Source: Thermoproteota archaeon
Lineage (GTDB): Archaea; Thermoproteota; Thermoprotei_A; Sulfolobales; Pyrodictiaceae
Direction of reading: 5' to 3'
DNA length: 33,186 nt
Assembly (NCBI GenBank): GCA_013153105.1
Contig: JAADFC010000081.1
Span: forward strand, 1-33,186
Position 1 is the stretch's first letter. Every line of letters starts with the position of its first letter. The notes under the pieces were generated by a model that was given only the letters and a program-made list of their open reading frames with translations, was not told where the DNA came from and made no database searches. This document shows positions 24,707-33,186 of this stretch, piece by piece. A program made the position numbers and the translations under genes.

Positions 24707-26590
24707 TCAGCCCCGCAGCATGGCGTCTAGCAGGATGCGTTGCAGCTTCTTCGGCGTGTCGGCGCGGTAGAGACGTAGCCCAGGAATCCCCTCTACAACG
24801 TTGGGCGGCTCGGCGTCGCCCGGCATTATCACAGCTATCTTCCACCCCCTGGCAGTGGCCTCCGCAAGTGCGGTCTCTACTGGTTTACTCGTGGCCACTG
24901 TCTGCCTAAGGTCTGATATCAATATGAGCTTTGAGGGCGGGTGGCTGCGTGTGGCGTAGTCCAGGGCTCCGCTCACGTCTGTATAGCCTGCGAACCTTGT
25001 GGCGAGGAGCGTCTCGACTGCGCGGAGGGGCGACCTTCGCAGCATAGCCGTGGGGAGGCTCGAAGGCTTCTCGTCGAAGAGTACAAGCCTCGAAACCAGG
25101 GGGGCGAGCGCGGCAGCGGCGGCTAGCGCGTAGAAGGAGTAGGGTGCCATGCTCCCGCTCTTATCTAGAAGCAGCACCAGCCTCCGCCTCGTACCTCTGG
25201 CAAGCCCGACCAGGGGCTGAGGATGCAGACGGATGACCCGGTAAACTGTGTCCCTAACATCTAACGCCACCGCCCTACCTTCAACCTTAACCATCCTCCT
25301 GGCCGCCTCTCCGAAGCCCCTGACAAGCCTACGCCAAAGGATGTGCAGCAGCCTGGCAGCTAGGAGCTTCACCTCGGCGTTGGCGGTGCCCGTGTAGACG
25401 CTGTGGAGTATGCGGAACGCCTCGTAGGGCTCGAGGCCGCGCACAGCCTCCCTCAGCAGCCTCGCCTCGTCGCCCTCTGCGAGCGCCTCGGCCAGGGGGC
25501 CGCTCAGCCTAGCCCGCTCAGCCTCCGCAGCCGCCATGTCGAGATAGCCCCGGTTGCCCGTCTCGAAGTACCGCAGCAGGTAGCTTCGCAGCCTCCCCTC
25601 AGCCCTAAGCCTCTCCGACCCCTCCAGCAGCTCGCCGAGCCTGCCACGCCGCAGAGCCTCCTCGACACCCGGCATGTCCGCAGCCGGCAGCCCAAGGCCG
25701 CGCACCAGCGCTTCAGCCGCCTCCGAAACCCTGCCCTCGCCAGCCATTGAGACAGCCATGTCGATCAGGGCTTCGCGGCCCAGCTCCCGCGCCACCCTGG
25801 GCGCGAGACGGGGCTCAGCCTCCAGCAGAACCCTGGCCCTAGACAATGTCAACAGCCGCCCCCTCGACAGGGCCTCGAAAGCCTTAGCCGCCTCCCCCCC
25901 GCTGGCAGGCCTCTCCCCCCGGTCAAGAGCCTCCGCAATAGCCCTCGCAGCCTGCCTCCTGTCACCCGCCCTCCGAGCAGCCGCGTACACCCGGACAGCC
26001 TCGTCCAGCCTAGGGCTCCGGCCCAGGAGCTGGAGCAGCGCAGCCCCAGCCTCCCCCAGGAGCCGGCCGCCTCTGCGTATCTCAGCCTCAGCCCGGGCCT
26101 TCACAGCCTGCTCGAAGCCCCCATACCTCTCAGCGACCTCCCGCGCTAGCCTGGCAGCCTGCCTCCTGGATACCACGTACTCGCCCCTGCGCCCCCTAGA
26201 GATGAAGCCGAGCAGGCGTAGAGAAATGTAGTCCTGCATCGCCTCCGGCCGAAGCCTCCGGCGCCACTGGACCTGCTCCCCGAAGGAGAGGCCAAGCCTC
26301 CTCAGCCCCTCCTCCACATGCTCCATAACCTCCGCCTCCGGCGCCCCGCAGAGAACCCTCCTCACAGCAGCTGCAACGAGCGCCTCCTCGCCCACCCTCC
26401 TCGCGAACACTGAGGCAACCACGCTGGCGGCCTCACCAGCCCCAAGCTCGCCTGACCCGCTCAAAGCAGCGTATATCGAGAGGAGTCTTGCAGCCTCGAC
26501 CTCCTCCGCCAGGCTCACCTGCAGCCCGGCAGCCCGCAGCCTCCCGGCGACAGCTGCAACGAAGGAAGCCAGCTCCTCTGCATGCTGCAC
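24707..26590 (-). CDS. VWA (CoxE-like) domain protein
   Basis: MIDAS motif LLLDKSGSM..YTDVSGAL..LILISDLRQT; long Arg/Ala-rich helical N-terminus; GTG start at 26590 preferred over 26662 because of overlap with the upstream gene. Confidence 0.82.
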   Translation of the reverse strand: MQHAEELASFVAAVAGRLRAAGLQVSLAEEVEAARLLSIYAALSGSGELGAGEAASVVASVFARRVGEEALVAAAVRRVLCGAPEAEVMEHVEEGLRRLGLSFGEQVQWRRRLRPEAMQDYISLRLLGFISRGRRGEYVVSRRQAARLAREVAERYGGFEQAVKARAEAEIRRGGRLLGEAGAALLQLLGRSPRLDEAVRVYAAARRAGDRRQAARAIAEALDRGERPASGGEAAKAFEALSRGRLLTLSRARVLLEAEPRLAPRVARELGREALIDMAVSMAGEGRVSEAAEALVRGLGLPAADMPGVEEALRRGRLGELLEGSERLRAEGRLRSYLLRYFETGNRGYLDMAAAEAERARLSGPLAEALAEGDEARLLREAVRGLEPYEAFRILHSVYTGTANAEVKLLAARLLHILWRRLVRGFGEAARRMVKVEGRAVALDVRDTVYRVIRLHPQPLVGLARGTRRRLVLLLDKSGSMAPYSFYALAAAAALAPLVSRLVLFDEKPSSLPTAMLRRSPLRAVETLLATRFAGYTDVSGALDYATRSHPPSKLILISDLRQTVATSKPVETALAEATARGWKIAVIMPGDAEPPNVVEGIPGLRLYRADTPKKLQRILLDAMLRG

Positions 26591-26600
26591 CCTCAGGCTC

Positions 26601-27596
26601 CTACACTCCCGGCCCGAAGACCCTGCGGAGCGCCTCGTCAACGACCTCCTCCTCGCCAACACGCTTGTACAAGACTATAGAGGCTGCCTCGACGACATCC
26701 CCGGCCTCAACGCGGTCCCTACCCTTCAGGGCAGCCAGCCTCCCCGCAATACGCGCCCACAACACGGTATCAGCGGGACCCGGCTTGTACACGGCCCTCT
26801 CGCGCAGCAGCCTGGCAGCCTCAACCATCCTAGCAGCCAGCGCGGCATCCAGCCGTGGACCCGCATCGTAGCGGAGCAGTATTATCTCAACCTCCCTCTC
26901 CGGCGGAGGATAGTCGAAGGGAACCCTCACAACCCGCCTCATGAAAGCGTCGCTCAACTCACCCTGGCCGTAATCCTCGGGGTTGCTCGTGAAGATTATC
27001 TGGAAGCCAGGGTCCGAGGCCCTAACAACACTCCTAAGCTCAGGTATGACGACCCGCCGCTTATCAATAATGTCGAGCAGCAGGTTCTGAAACTCCTCGC
27101 TGCTCCTCCTAATCTCGTCGACAAGCACGCCCGCGCCTAGAACCATCGCAGCCAGCAGAGGCCGCGGCACGAAGCTCCTCTCGTTAAACCCGTACCGGAG
27201 AGCCATCAGCGGGTGGAAGTCGCCGATAACCCTATACTCGTTATAGTTCTCGCTGCAAGGTATAACGAAAGCCGGCTTCCCAGCCCAGAGGGTGAGGATA
27301 GCCTCCCCCAGCTCCGTCTTACCCGTACCCGGCGGACCCTCGAACAGCACCGGCCTCCCCGCAAGGAACGCTGCAACCACAAGCCTCACAGTACCCAAGT
27401 CGACAACCAGCCTATAGTCACGCTTCAGCCTCTCAACGATAGCCTCAGGGGAGCGCACCGGCTCACTAGCAGACTCCAATACGAAGCCATAAACGTCCCT
27501 CACCCGCTCCTCTATACTACCCGCCGCCTCCTCGCCACCCCTCTCGTCCTGGGTCAAGGGGAGCCCCGCGAAGCCGCCGGCCTCCATCAAAGCCAC
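26601..27596 (-). CDS. MoxR-family AAA+ ATPase
   Basis: LFEGPPGTGKTELGEAILTLWAG, GVLVDEIRRSSEEFQNLLLDIIDKRRV, FTSNPEDYGQGELSDAFMRR. Confidence 0.9.
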   Translation of the reverse strand: MALMEAGGFAGLPLTQDERGGEEAAGSIEERVRDVYGFVLESASEPVRSPEAIVERLKRDYRLVVDLGTVRLVVAAFLAGRPVLFEGPPGTGKTELGEAILTLWAGKPAFVIPCSENYNEYRVIGDFHPLMALRYGFNERSFVPRPLLAAMVLGAGVLVDEIRRSSEEFQNLLLDIIDKRRVVIPELRSVVRASDPGFQIIFTSNPEDYGQGELSDAFMRRVVRVPFDYPPPEREVEIILLRYDAGPRLDAALAARMVEAARLLRERAVYKPGPADTVLWARIAGRLAALKGRDRVEAGDVVEAASIVLYKRVGEEEVVDEALRRVFGPGV

Positions 27597-27792
27597 CCCA
27601 ATCCAACCTCGAGCCCAGAAGCCGCCTCAAGGAAGCTGAAGAGCAACCCGCGGCGCCCTCCAGAGGCCCCGCATGGACGCTCTACTCTAGGGCTGGCACC
27701 CTAGAGCCTCCGAGAACCCCCGCACACGCTCCGCCGCGGATAAACCCCCAGCCTCCATGCAGCTACAGGGTACCGCAGGGAGGCGGCGAGTG

Positions 27793-28260
27793 ATGAGCGA
27801 CAACGTCATATACAGCGTTAGGATGCGCAGGGGCCCCGACGTGGTACACTACGACCTCATAGTAGAGGAGGAGGGCATCAGGCTCCGCTACCTAGGCGAG
27901 TACTGGAGCCATCACCGCCCCCGCCGCGGCCTGCAGAGGAGCGCAGACCTCCTCCTCTACAGCATCAACAAGAGGAAGAACAGGCGCAGAGACAGCGGCT
28001 ACGATATACGGCTTGACTACTGTGAGATACGGAGCATCACCCTCCACCGGCCGAGGCTCATACGCCGCCGCCTCCGGCGAGCCGGCAGGCTGGAGACCGT
28101 CGAGGAGGCTGTGAACCCTAGACTTGTAATAGTCACGCGGGACGGGAGGCGCTACGAGCTAGAGGCTGCAGCCAAGGTGTACGAGCTCCTCAAAACGCTG
28201 TTGAAGAGAACCGCCAAGCCGCGCCTCGAACGCTGCGGCGCAGCCTTCGAGGTAGCCTAG
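27793..28260 (+). CDS. Hypothetical protein
   Basis: Start MSDNVIYSVRMRRGPDVVHYDLIVEEEG at 27793; beta-rich, basic. Confidence 0.55.
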   Translation: MSDNVIYSVRMRRGPDVVHYDLIVEEEGIRLRYLGEYWSHHRPRRGLQRSADLLLYSINKRKNRRRDSGYDIRLDYCEIRSITLHRPRLIRRRLRRAGRLETVEEAVNPRLVIVTRDGRRYELEAAAKVYELLKTLLKRTAKPRLERCGAAFEVA

Positions 28261-28343
28261 CAGCAGCCCCCAGTCCACCGCCGGAGGCCGCGGTGATGTG
28301 AGCCCGATAGGCCGAGCCCCGCGGCAGGGGCGATGGAGAGGGA

Positions 28344-28634
28344 TCAACCGGCTGAGTCCTCCCATCCCACGACATACGCCTTGACCCCGAACACGGTGTC
28401 GGACACGGCTCTGGCTGTGGCGGCTAGCTTCTCCGCAAGCCGGGCCGCCTCCTCCCTCGACTCGACGCCCGCGAGCGGTATCTCGACGTAGTACAGCTCG
28501 GGCACGACCCTCGAGCGTGTTACCCTAACCTTGCTGGGCGCGGCCTCCCTTTCGAGAGCCTCTATAACCCTCTTCGCGTCCTCCTCGTAGTAGGTGTTGA
28601 AGAACAGCCTGATGAGCCTCCGCAGGGCCGTCAT
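28344..28634 (-). CDS. Hypothetical small protein
   Basis: Start MTALRRLIRLFFNTYYEEDAKRVIEALEREAAPSKVRVTRSRVVPELYYVEIPL; start lies 4 nt after the upstream gene's stop. Confidence 0.6.
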   Translation of the reverse strand: MTALRRLIRLFFNTYYEEDAKRVIEALEREAAPSKVRVTRSRVVPELYYVEIPLAGVESREEAARLAEKLAATARAVSDTVFGVKAYVVGWEDSAG

Positions 28635-28638
28635 GCTG

Positions 28639-29232
28639 TCACCCGAACCTTGTAACGTAGTCGTCGAAGTCATAAACCTCGCTGCAGCCCTCCACGCTGT
28701 CAACCCTCTTGAGCCCGTGCTTCTCCGCGTACTCCAGCGCCGAGGCCGCCTCGAGGAAGGCGGCGCGCGCCGCATCGAACTCGGCGGGGAACACCCTCGG
28801 TATAAGCTGCGGCTGCGCGTTCAGCCTCTCTATAAGCCGCCTACCCATCCTACGGACCCACTCGCACTTCCCGGAAACCATTAGCCTACCAGTGTTAACC
28901 TCCAAGAGCAGAGGGTACATCCTGCATGCTAGCGGCTTGCTCCCGTGGATGGTGCACCTCCGCGTCCCCCTGTCGAAGAAGGGGCAGAACCCCCTTATGA
29001 CCCAGCGGTAGAGCGCGACAGCACACCTTCCCTCGCCGTCCCGGAATACTAGCAGGGGCTCGAACTCCAGGCTCACCCCCCTCTCCTCCGCAAGCTCCTC
29101 CAGCAGCCGCTTCTCCTTAGGGAACACAGTGGGCATCTCGACGGGGTCCTCGAAGTAGCAGCACAGCTCGCAGAACAGGCACTCGAACCGCGGCACCCTG
29201 CCCAAGACGGCCCTCCCCTGCATAGGCTCCAT
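28639..29232 (-). CDS. YkgJ-type CxxCxxCC zinc/iron-chelating domain protein
   Basis: RFECLFCELCCYFEDPVEMPTVFP..GFCPFFDRGTRRCTIHGSKPLACRMYPLLLE; TATA-like CTTATTG (minus strand) near 29267. Confidence 0.78.
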   Translation of the reverse strand: MEPMQGRAVLGRVPRFECLFCELCCYFEDPVEMPTVFPKEKRLLEELAEERGVSLEFEPLLVFRDGEGRCAVALYRWVIRGFCPFFDRGTRRCTIHGSKPLACRMYPLLLEVNTGRLMVSGKCEWVRRMGRRLIERLNAQPQLIPRVFPAEFDAARAAFLEAASALEYAEKHGLKRVDSVEGCSEVYDFDDYVTRFG

Positions 29233-29492
29233 GCGGCCCCTGGGGGTCTGGCCGCGGCCCCAACAATAAGGCCGGCCTCGCCGCCTACAGGCTGCGGGCA
29301 GCATCCAAAGGCTCGGCCTCGGGGCTGTGAGGAGGGGTGCAAACGCAGACCACCGCCGGGATGAAGAGGTGAACCCGTCCGAGCCGCCTCCCCGGTTCTT
29401 CGTCGGCGGGTGCGGTGGGGCCTCGGGAGAAGAGGTCTACGCCATCGCCCCGGGCGGCTCGGCACTCGGCAAACTCGTCAGCGGCCCCGCGG

Positions 29493-29539
29493 GGAGGCCT
29501 GCAGCCCCGTGGGGTGCCAGATATTTCCCGCAGGCCTCC
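29493..29539. repeat. 10-bp perfect inverted repeat with 27-nt loop
   Basis: GGAGGCCTGC (29493-29502) / GCAGGCCTCC (29530-29539); neighbouring hairpin CCCCG-TGG-CGGGG (29550-29562). Confidence 0.7.
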
Positions 29540-29684
29540 AGCGCGTTTGCCCCGTGGCGGGGTGTGGCTGGTATGGGTGGTAGGCAGCGGACGAGCCTGT
29601 TCATGACGAGGGAGGAGTCTAAGCAGAAGAGGGAGCGCCGCGGCAAGGGACGCCGCTAGCGCCGCCTGGCTGAGGGCGGCCCCC

Positions 29685-30533
29685 ATGCCCTCGAGGGTTT
29701 TCCGGGTCCCGCCCAGGGGGCTGCGTCTCCTGGTCGCCGTCGCCGCCTCCTACGGCCTCGCTGAGCGGTCCCCACTGCTCCGGGCCTACAAGTGGGGGGT
29801 TCTGGGCAGGCTGCTGGCGGTCTTCCGCGTCTCCGACCTTGTAGTCTACGTCGACGAGCCCGCCGCGGCGTCGGAGGCTGAGAGGGCCAGGAGGCTTCTG
29901 GAGTACATGGTTGTCGCCCCCTATCTCCGGCGCGCGGTGTTCCCGATGCTGCCGGAGCTGCGGTATGCGGGCGTGCTGCCGCCCCTCCAGCTCCCGACCC
30001 ACGGCGTGGGCGGGGTGAAGGCGGGCGAGTGCCGTGAGGCCCTCCTGCTCGGCGGCGACGTGGTTGATGCCGGGCTCGGGGAGCCCGTCCGCGTTCCCGG
30101 GGTCTCGAGGGCGCCGAGGCCTCCGGGGCCCGGGAGGAGAGTGGTGGTCTGCGTGGAGAGCCTAGAGCCTCTACGCCTCCGCCCCGCCAGGCCCGGAGAG
30201 GTGTACATGGGGTACCGGGTTCTCCTCCGCCGCAGCCTGCGCGGCGCTCTCGGCCTCGGCGTCCCGGTGCTGGCGACGAGCAGGCTTGGGAGGGTGGCAG
30301 GCCAGCGGGAGCTCGCCTCTGTCGCCGAGGCGGCCCGCCGCCGGGGAGGGCTGCTCGTCGCGTTCGGCTCGCCGAGCAGCGGCCTGGCGGAGATAGCCTC
30401 CCGCGAGGGGTTCCGCCTGGAGGACGCTGTCGACTGGGTATACAACACCGTGCCCGGCCAGGGGACGCTCACCGTGCGGGTTGAGGAGGCTCTCGCGGCG
30501 ACGCTGGCGCAGCTGAACCCGCTGCTGGGCTAG
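29685..30533 (+). CDS. SPOUT-class RNA methyltransferase (DUF171/MTH1-like)
   Basis: LVAVAASYGLAERSPLLRAYKWGVLGRLLAVFRVSDLVVYVD..VFGSPSSGLAEI..YNTVPGQGTLTVRVEEALAATLAQLNPLL; located directly upstream of rpl3. Confidence 0.82.
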   Translation: MPSRVFRVPPRGLRLLVAVAASYGLAERSPLLRAYKWGVLGRLLAVFRVSDLVVYVDEPAAASEAERARRLLEYMVVAPYLRRAVFPMLPELRYAGVLPPLQLPTHGVGGVKAGECREALLLGGDVVDAGLGEPVRVPGVSRAPRPPGPGRRVVVCVESLEPLRLRPARPGEVYMGYRVLLRRSLRGALGLGVPVLATSRLGRVAGQRELASVAEAARRRGGLLVAFGSPSSGLAEIASREGFRLEDAVDWVYNTVPGQGTLTVRVEEALAATLAQLNPLLG

Positions 30534-30617
30534 AACCATAAAAGGCCCCGGCGGGTGGCCGCGGCTGCGTGGGGTATTGGTCCACGCCGCCTACCAGCGC
30601 AGGGATGGTGGTGGGTC

Positions 30618-31661
30618 TTGGGCGCACGTAAGAAGCATGCGCCGCGACGTGGCAGCCTCGCGGTGAGGCCGAGGAAGAGGGCTTCGAGGCTGGTACCCAG
30701 GGTGAAGTCCTGGCCCGAGGTGGAGTCCCAGGAGCCGCTGCCGCTGGCGTTCCTAGCCTACAAGGCCGGTATGACACACGCCTATATTATAGACGATGAG
30801 CCCGGCTCGCTCACCCACGGGCGCGAGATATTCGTCCCGGTCACAGTGCTCGAGGCGCCGCCGATGGTGGTCGCCGCCGTCCGCGTCTACGGCTACGATC
30901 CGAACATAGGCCTCTACACCCTCGGCGAGGCCTGGGCGCAGCCCGAGCAGCTTAAGCAGCAGTACAACCTTGACGTGGACCGGGTGGTACCGAGGCTCCG
31001 TGTCGCCGACCCCGACAAGGCGGCAGAGAGGCTGCGCAGTATGGTGGACAGCGTCTATGACGTGAGGATAATAGCGATGACTCAGCCGAGGCTGGTCGGC
31101 GGGCTCAGCAAGAAGAAGCCTGACGTGCTCGAGATAAAGATAGGCGGCGGCAGCGGGATAGAGGCTAGGCTCGACTACGCCCTCAAGCTCCTGGGCGGCG
31201 CCATCAAGGTAGACAACGTCTTCAAGGAGGGCCAGTTCGTCGACGTGATAGCCGTCACCCGAGGCAAGGGGTTCCAGGGCGTGATAAAGAGGTACGGCGT
31301 TAAGGAGCTGCCCAGGTGGCACAAGCACCGCAAGGGCAGCCGCAGCGGCCCCGGCACCCGCGGCCCCGCGACCACGTTCTCCTGGAGCGAGGTCCCCCAG
31401 CCCGGCCAGACCGGCTTCCACCGCCGCACCGAGTACAACAAGAGGATACTCCGCATAGGCGAGAACGGCTACGAGGTAACCCCCGCCGGCGGCTTCCTCC
31501 ACTACGGCATAGTCCGCAGCACCTACATACTCCTAGCCGGCAGCGTGCCCGGCACACCCAAGAGGCCGATAGTGCTGCGGCACCCCGTGAGGCCGCAGTG
31601 GACCCCCGAGGCGCCGCCCAAGATAACCTACCTCAGCCTCGCGAGCAAGCAGGGCAACTAG
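30618..31661 (+). CDS. rpl3: 50S ribosomal protein L3
   Basis: GARKKHAPRRGSLAVRPRKRASRLVPRVKSWP..FVDVIAVTRGKGFQGVIKRYGVKELPRWHKHRKGSRSGPGTRGP; TTG start with upstream GGTGGTG. Confidence 0.95.
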   Translation: MGARKKHAPRRGSLAVRPRKRASRLVPRVKSWPEVESQEPLPLAFLAYKAGMTHAYIIDDEPGSLTHGREIFVPVTVLEAPPMVVAAVRVYGYDPNIGLYTLGEAWAQPEQLKQQYNLDVDRVVPRLRVADPDKAAERLRSMVDSVYDVRIIAMTQPRLVGGLSKKKPDVLEIKIGGGSGIEARLDYALKLLGGAIKVDNVFKEGQFVDVIAVTRGKGFQGVIKRYGVKELPRWHKHRKGSRSGPGTRGPATTFSWSEVPQPGQTGFHRRTEYNKRILRIGENGYEVTPAGGFLHYGIVRSTYILLAGSVPGTPKRPIVLRHPVRPQWTPEAPPKITYLSLASKQGN

Positions 31662-31686
31662 CCCCCGCAGACGGAGGTGTAGGGCC

Positions 31687-32517
31687 ATGGCCAAGCTGGG
31701 CTCCATGATATTCCTCCTCGCCGAGGAGCCGCCGAAGGCTCCGGTCTACAGTCTCGACGGCTCCGTTGCAGGCGAGGTGCAGCTGCCCAGGGTCTACGGG
31801 CTCCCGGTGAGGAAGGACCTCATACGCCGCGCATACCTCTCGGAGTTCACAGCCCGCCTCCAGCCCAAGGGCCGCGACCCGATGGCGGGCAAGAGGACTA
31901 CCGCGAGAAGCTTCGGCGTCGGCCTCGGCATAGCGAGGGTGCCAAGGATACCCGGCCTCGGCAGGGCGGCATTCATAAACTCGGCCGTGGGCGGCCACCT
32001 GGCGCACCCGCCCAGGCCCGAGAAGAGGATCCACGAGGAGATCAACAAGAAGGAGAAGAAGCTAGCTACGGCCAGCGCGCTGGCCGCCACCGCTAGGCCC
32101 GACTTCGTCCGCGCCCGCGGCCACGTGTTCACCGCGGAGAGCCTACCTATAGTCATAGCAGACGAGGTCGAGGAGAGTATATCGAGGGTTAAGGAGGCCA
32201 AGGCGCTGCTCGAGAAGCTGGGCGTGTGGAGCGACATAGAGCGCGCCAGGGAGAAGACGAGGATACGCGCCGGCAAGGGCAAGCGCCGCGGCCGCCGCTA
32301 CGTGACGCCGAAGAGCGTGCTGTTCATAGTGGCCAACCACCGCTCCCCCCTGGCCCGCGCCGTGGCAGGGCTGCCCGGGGTCGACGTGGCGGAACCGGAG
32401 CTGGTGAACGTGCTCCAGCTCGCGCCCGGCGGCGTGCCCGGCAGGCTCACCGTGGTGACGCGCTCCGCGCTCGACAGGATCGCCGCGAGGTTCGACGGTC
32501 TACTCATGCAGCCCTAG
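31687..32517 (+). CDS. rpl4: 50S ribosomal protein L4
   Basis: [89 protein letters not shown]. Confidence 0.96.
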   Translation: MAKLGSMIFLLAEEPPKAPVYSLDGSVAGEVQLPRVYGLPVRKDLIRRAYLSEFTARLQPKGRDPMAGKRTTARSFGVGLGIARVPRIPGLGRAAFINSAVGGHLAHPPRPEKRIHEEINKKEKKLATASALAATARPDFVRARGHVFTAESLPIVIADEVEESISRVKEAKALLEKLGVWSDIERAREKTRIRAGKGKRRGRRYVTPKSVLFIVANHRSPLARAVAGLPGVDVAEPELVNVLQLAPGGVPGRLTVVTRSALDRIAARFDGLLMQP

Positions 32518-32534
32518 AATGGGGGTGCCGCGGC

Positions 32535-32807
32535 TTGAGCCAGGTGTTCGACCCCTGGAAGATAATCATAAGGCCTGTGCAGAGCGAGAAGGCGCTCCGC
32601 CTAATAGAGGAGGCTAACACCCTGACCTTCATAGTGGCGAGGTCGGCCACGAAGCCCGACATAAAGAGGGCCGTGGAGAAGGCGTTCGGAGTAAAGGTAG
32701 TCAAGGTTAACACGCTGATAACTCCGAGGGGCGAGAAGAAGGCCTACGTCAAGCTCTCCCCGGAGCACAGCGCGGCCGACGTGGCTGCGAGGCTGGGCCT
32801 ACTCTAG
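32535..32807 (+). CDS. rpl23: 50S ribosomal protein L23
   Basis: [76 protein letters not shown] start with GGGGGTG upstream. Confidence 0.93.
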   Translation: MSQVFDPWKIIIRPVQSEKALRLIEEANTLTFIVARSATKPDIKRAVEKAFGVKVVKVNTLITPRGEKKAYVKLSPEHSAADVAARLGLL

Positions 32808-32844
32808 CCGGGCCACCCCTTTTAACCGGCTAGAACACCCAGGC

Positions 32845-33074
32845 CCTGCTTCTCCCCGGGAGCAGGCCCGCGCGAGGCCCCCGGGTCCCGGGGGACCGTG
32901 AGCGCGCGGAGGCTCCACCCCTAGGCGTCAGGCCCCTCGCACACTCCCTCCCGCTTCTCCAGTCTCGCCGGCGCAGGGTGGCGGGGTCGCTGCTGCTCGT
33001 GCCTCCCCACCGCCCCCGCGAGGGATGTGCCTCGGGGGGCTCGGTGCAGGTCAGCTAGCTCATCCCCCTCGCGG
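32845..33074. repeat. Series of inverted repeats downstream of rpl23
   Basis: CCTGCTTCT-CCCC-GGGAGCAGG (32845-32866), CCCCCGGG-T-CCCGGGGG (32878-32894), CCGCGAGGG (33016-33024) / CCCTCGCGG (33066-33074). Confidence 0.6.
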
Positions 33075-33100
33075 CCGTGTCTCGGGGCTGCCTTGAGGCT

Positions 33101-33109
33101 TTATATTAG
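33101..33109 (+). promoter_or_regulatory. TATA-like element near the 3' edge of the window
   Basis: GGCTTTATATTAGG, an isolated AT-rich motif in GC-rich intergenic sequence. Confidence 0.35.
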
Positions 33110-33186
33110 GGGCCTCCTCGGCGGCGGCTCTGGGCTGCGCTGGAGCCGGTGATGGGTCGCGGTGGGGTGTAGCGGTTGCCTGTGTG

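Noticed and set aside
25674-26231. 185-aa plus ORF
   Set aside because: Antisense to the VWA gene and Ser/Arg/Ala low complexity.
28293-28355. Possible C/D box sRNA (GTGATGT ... CTGA)
   Set aside because: Boxes are imperfect, C'/D' are degenerate, and the D box falls next to or in the neighbouring gene's 3' end; no guide target could be tested.
30753-31502. 249-aa minus-strand ORF
   Set aside because: Antisense to rpl3; the sense frame is unambiguous.
33100-33186. Start of SRP RNA or RNase P RNA at the 3' edge
   Set aside because: TATA-like box is present, but I could not match conserved SRP or RNase P motifs in the visible 80 nt; the window ends.
1-33186. CRISPR arrays, transposons, integrases, tRNA/rRNA genes
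   Set aside because: No spaced direct repeats, transposase motifs or RNA gene signatures were seen by eye.

Overview
GC-rich crenarchaeal chromosome window, probably a hyperthermophile of the Desulfurococcales/Pyrodictiaceae type (inferred from protein resemblance and gene content; no search was run). Nearly all of it is coding. It carries a dense set of DNA replication, repair and recombination genes: PolB1, XPB-like helicase, Hjc next to a PIN-AAA-KH (PINA-like) ATPase, an aKMT4-like lysine methyltransferase, an Mrp/NBP35 ATPase, PCNA and an Lhr-type helicase. The most notable locus is a Ced-like (crenarchaeal DNA import / archaeal conjugation-like) operon at 19614-22843. It consists of a 2-TM pilin-like protein, a polytopic CedA-like protein with a large predicted extracellular domain, a 56-aa 2-TM protein missing from the supplied ORF track, and a VirB4/HerA-like ATPase. 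A second HerA/VirD4-like ATPase with a polytopic membrane domain lies across the intervening Lhr gene. rpl2-rps19 follows the Ced operon with 1 nt between the ATPase stop and the rpl2 start. The usual SPOUT-L3-L4-L23 block is displaced about 6.5 kb downstream, so the S10-type ribosomal cluster is split and reordered. Several intergenic regions contain strong inverted repeats that may be structured RNAs or leaders. No tRNA, rRNA, CRISPR array or transposase was recognised.
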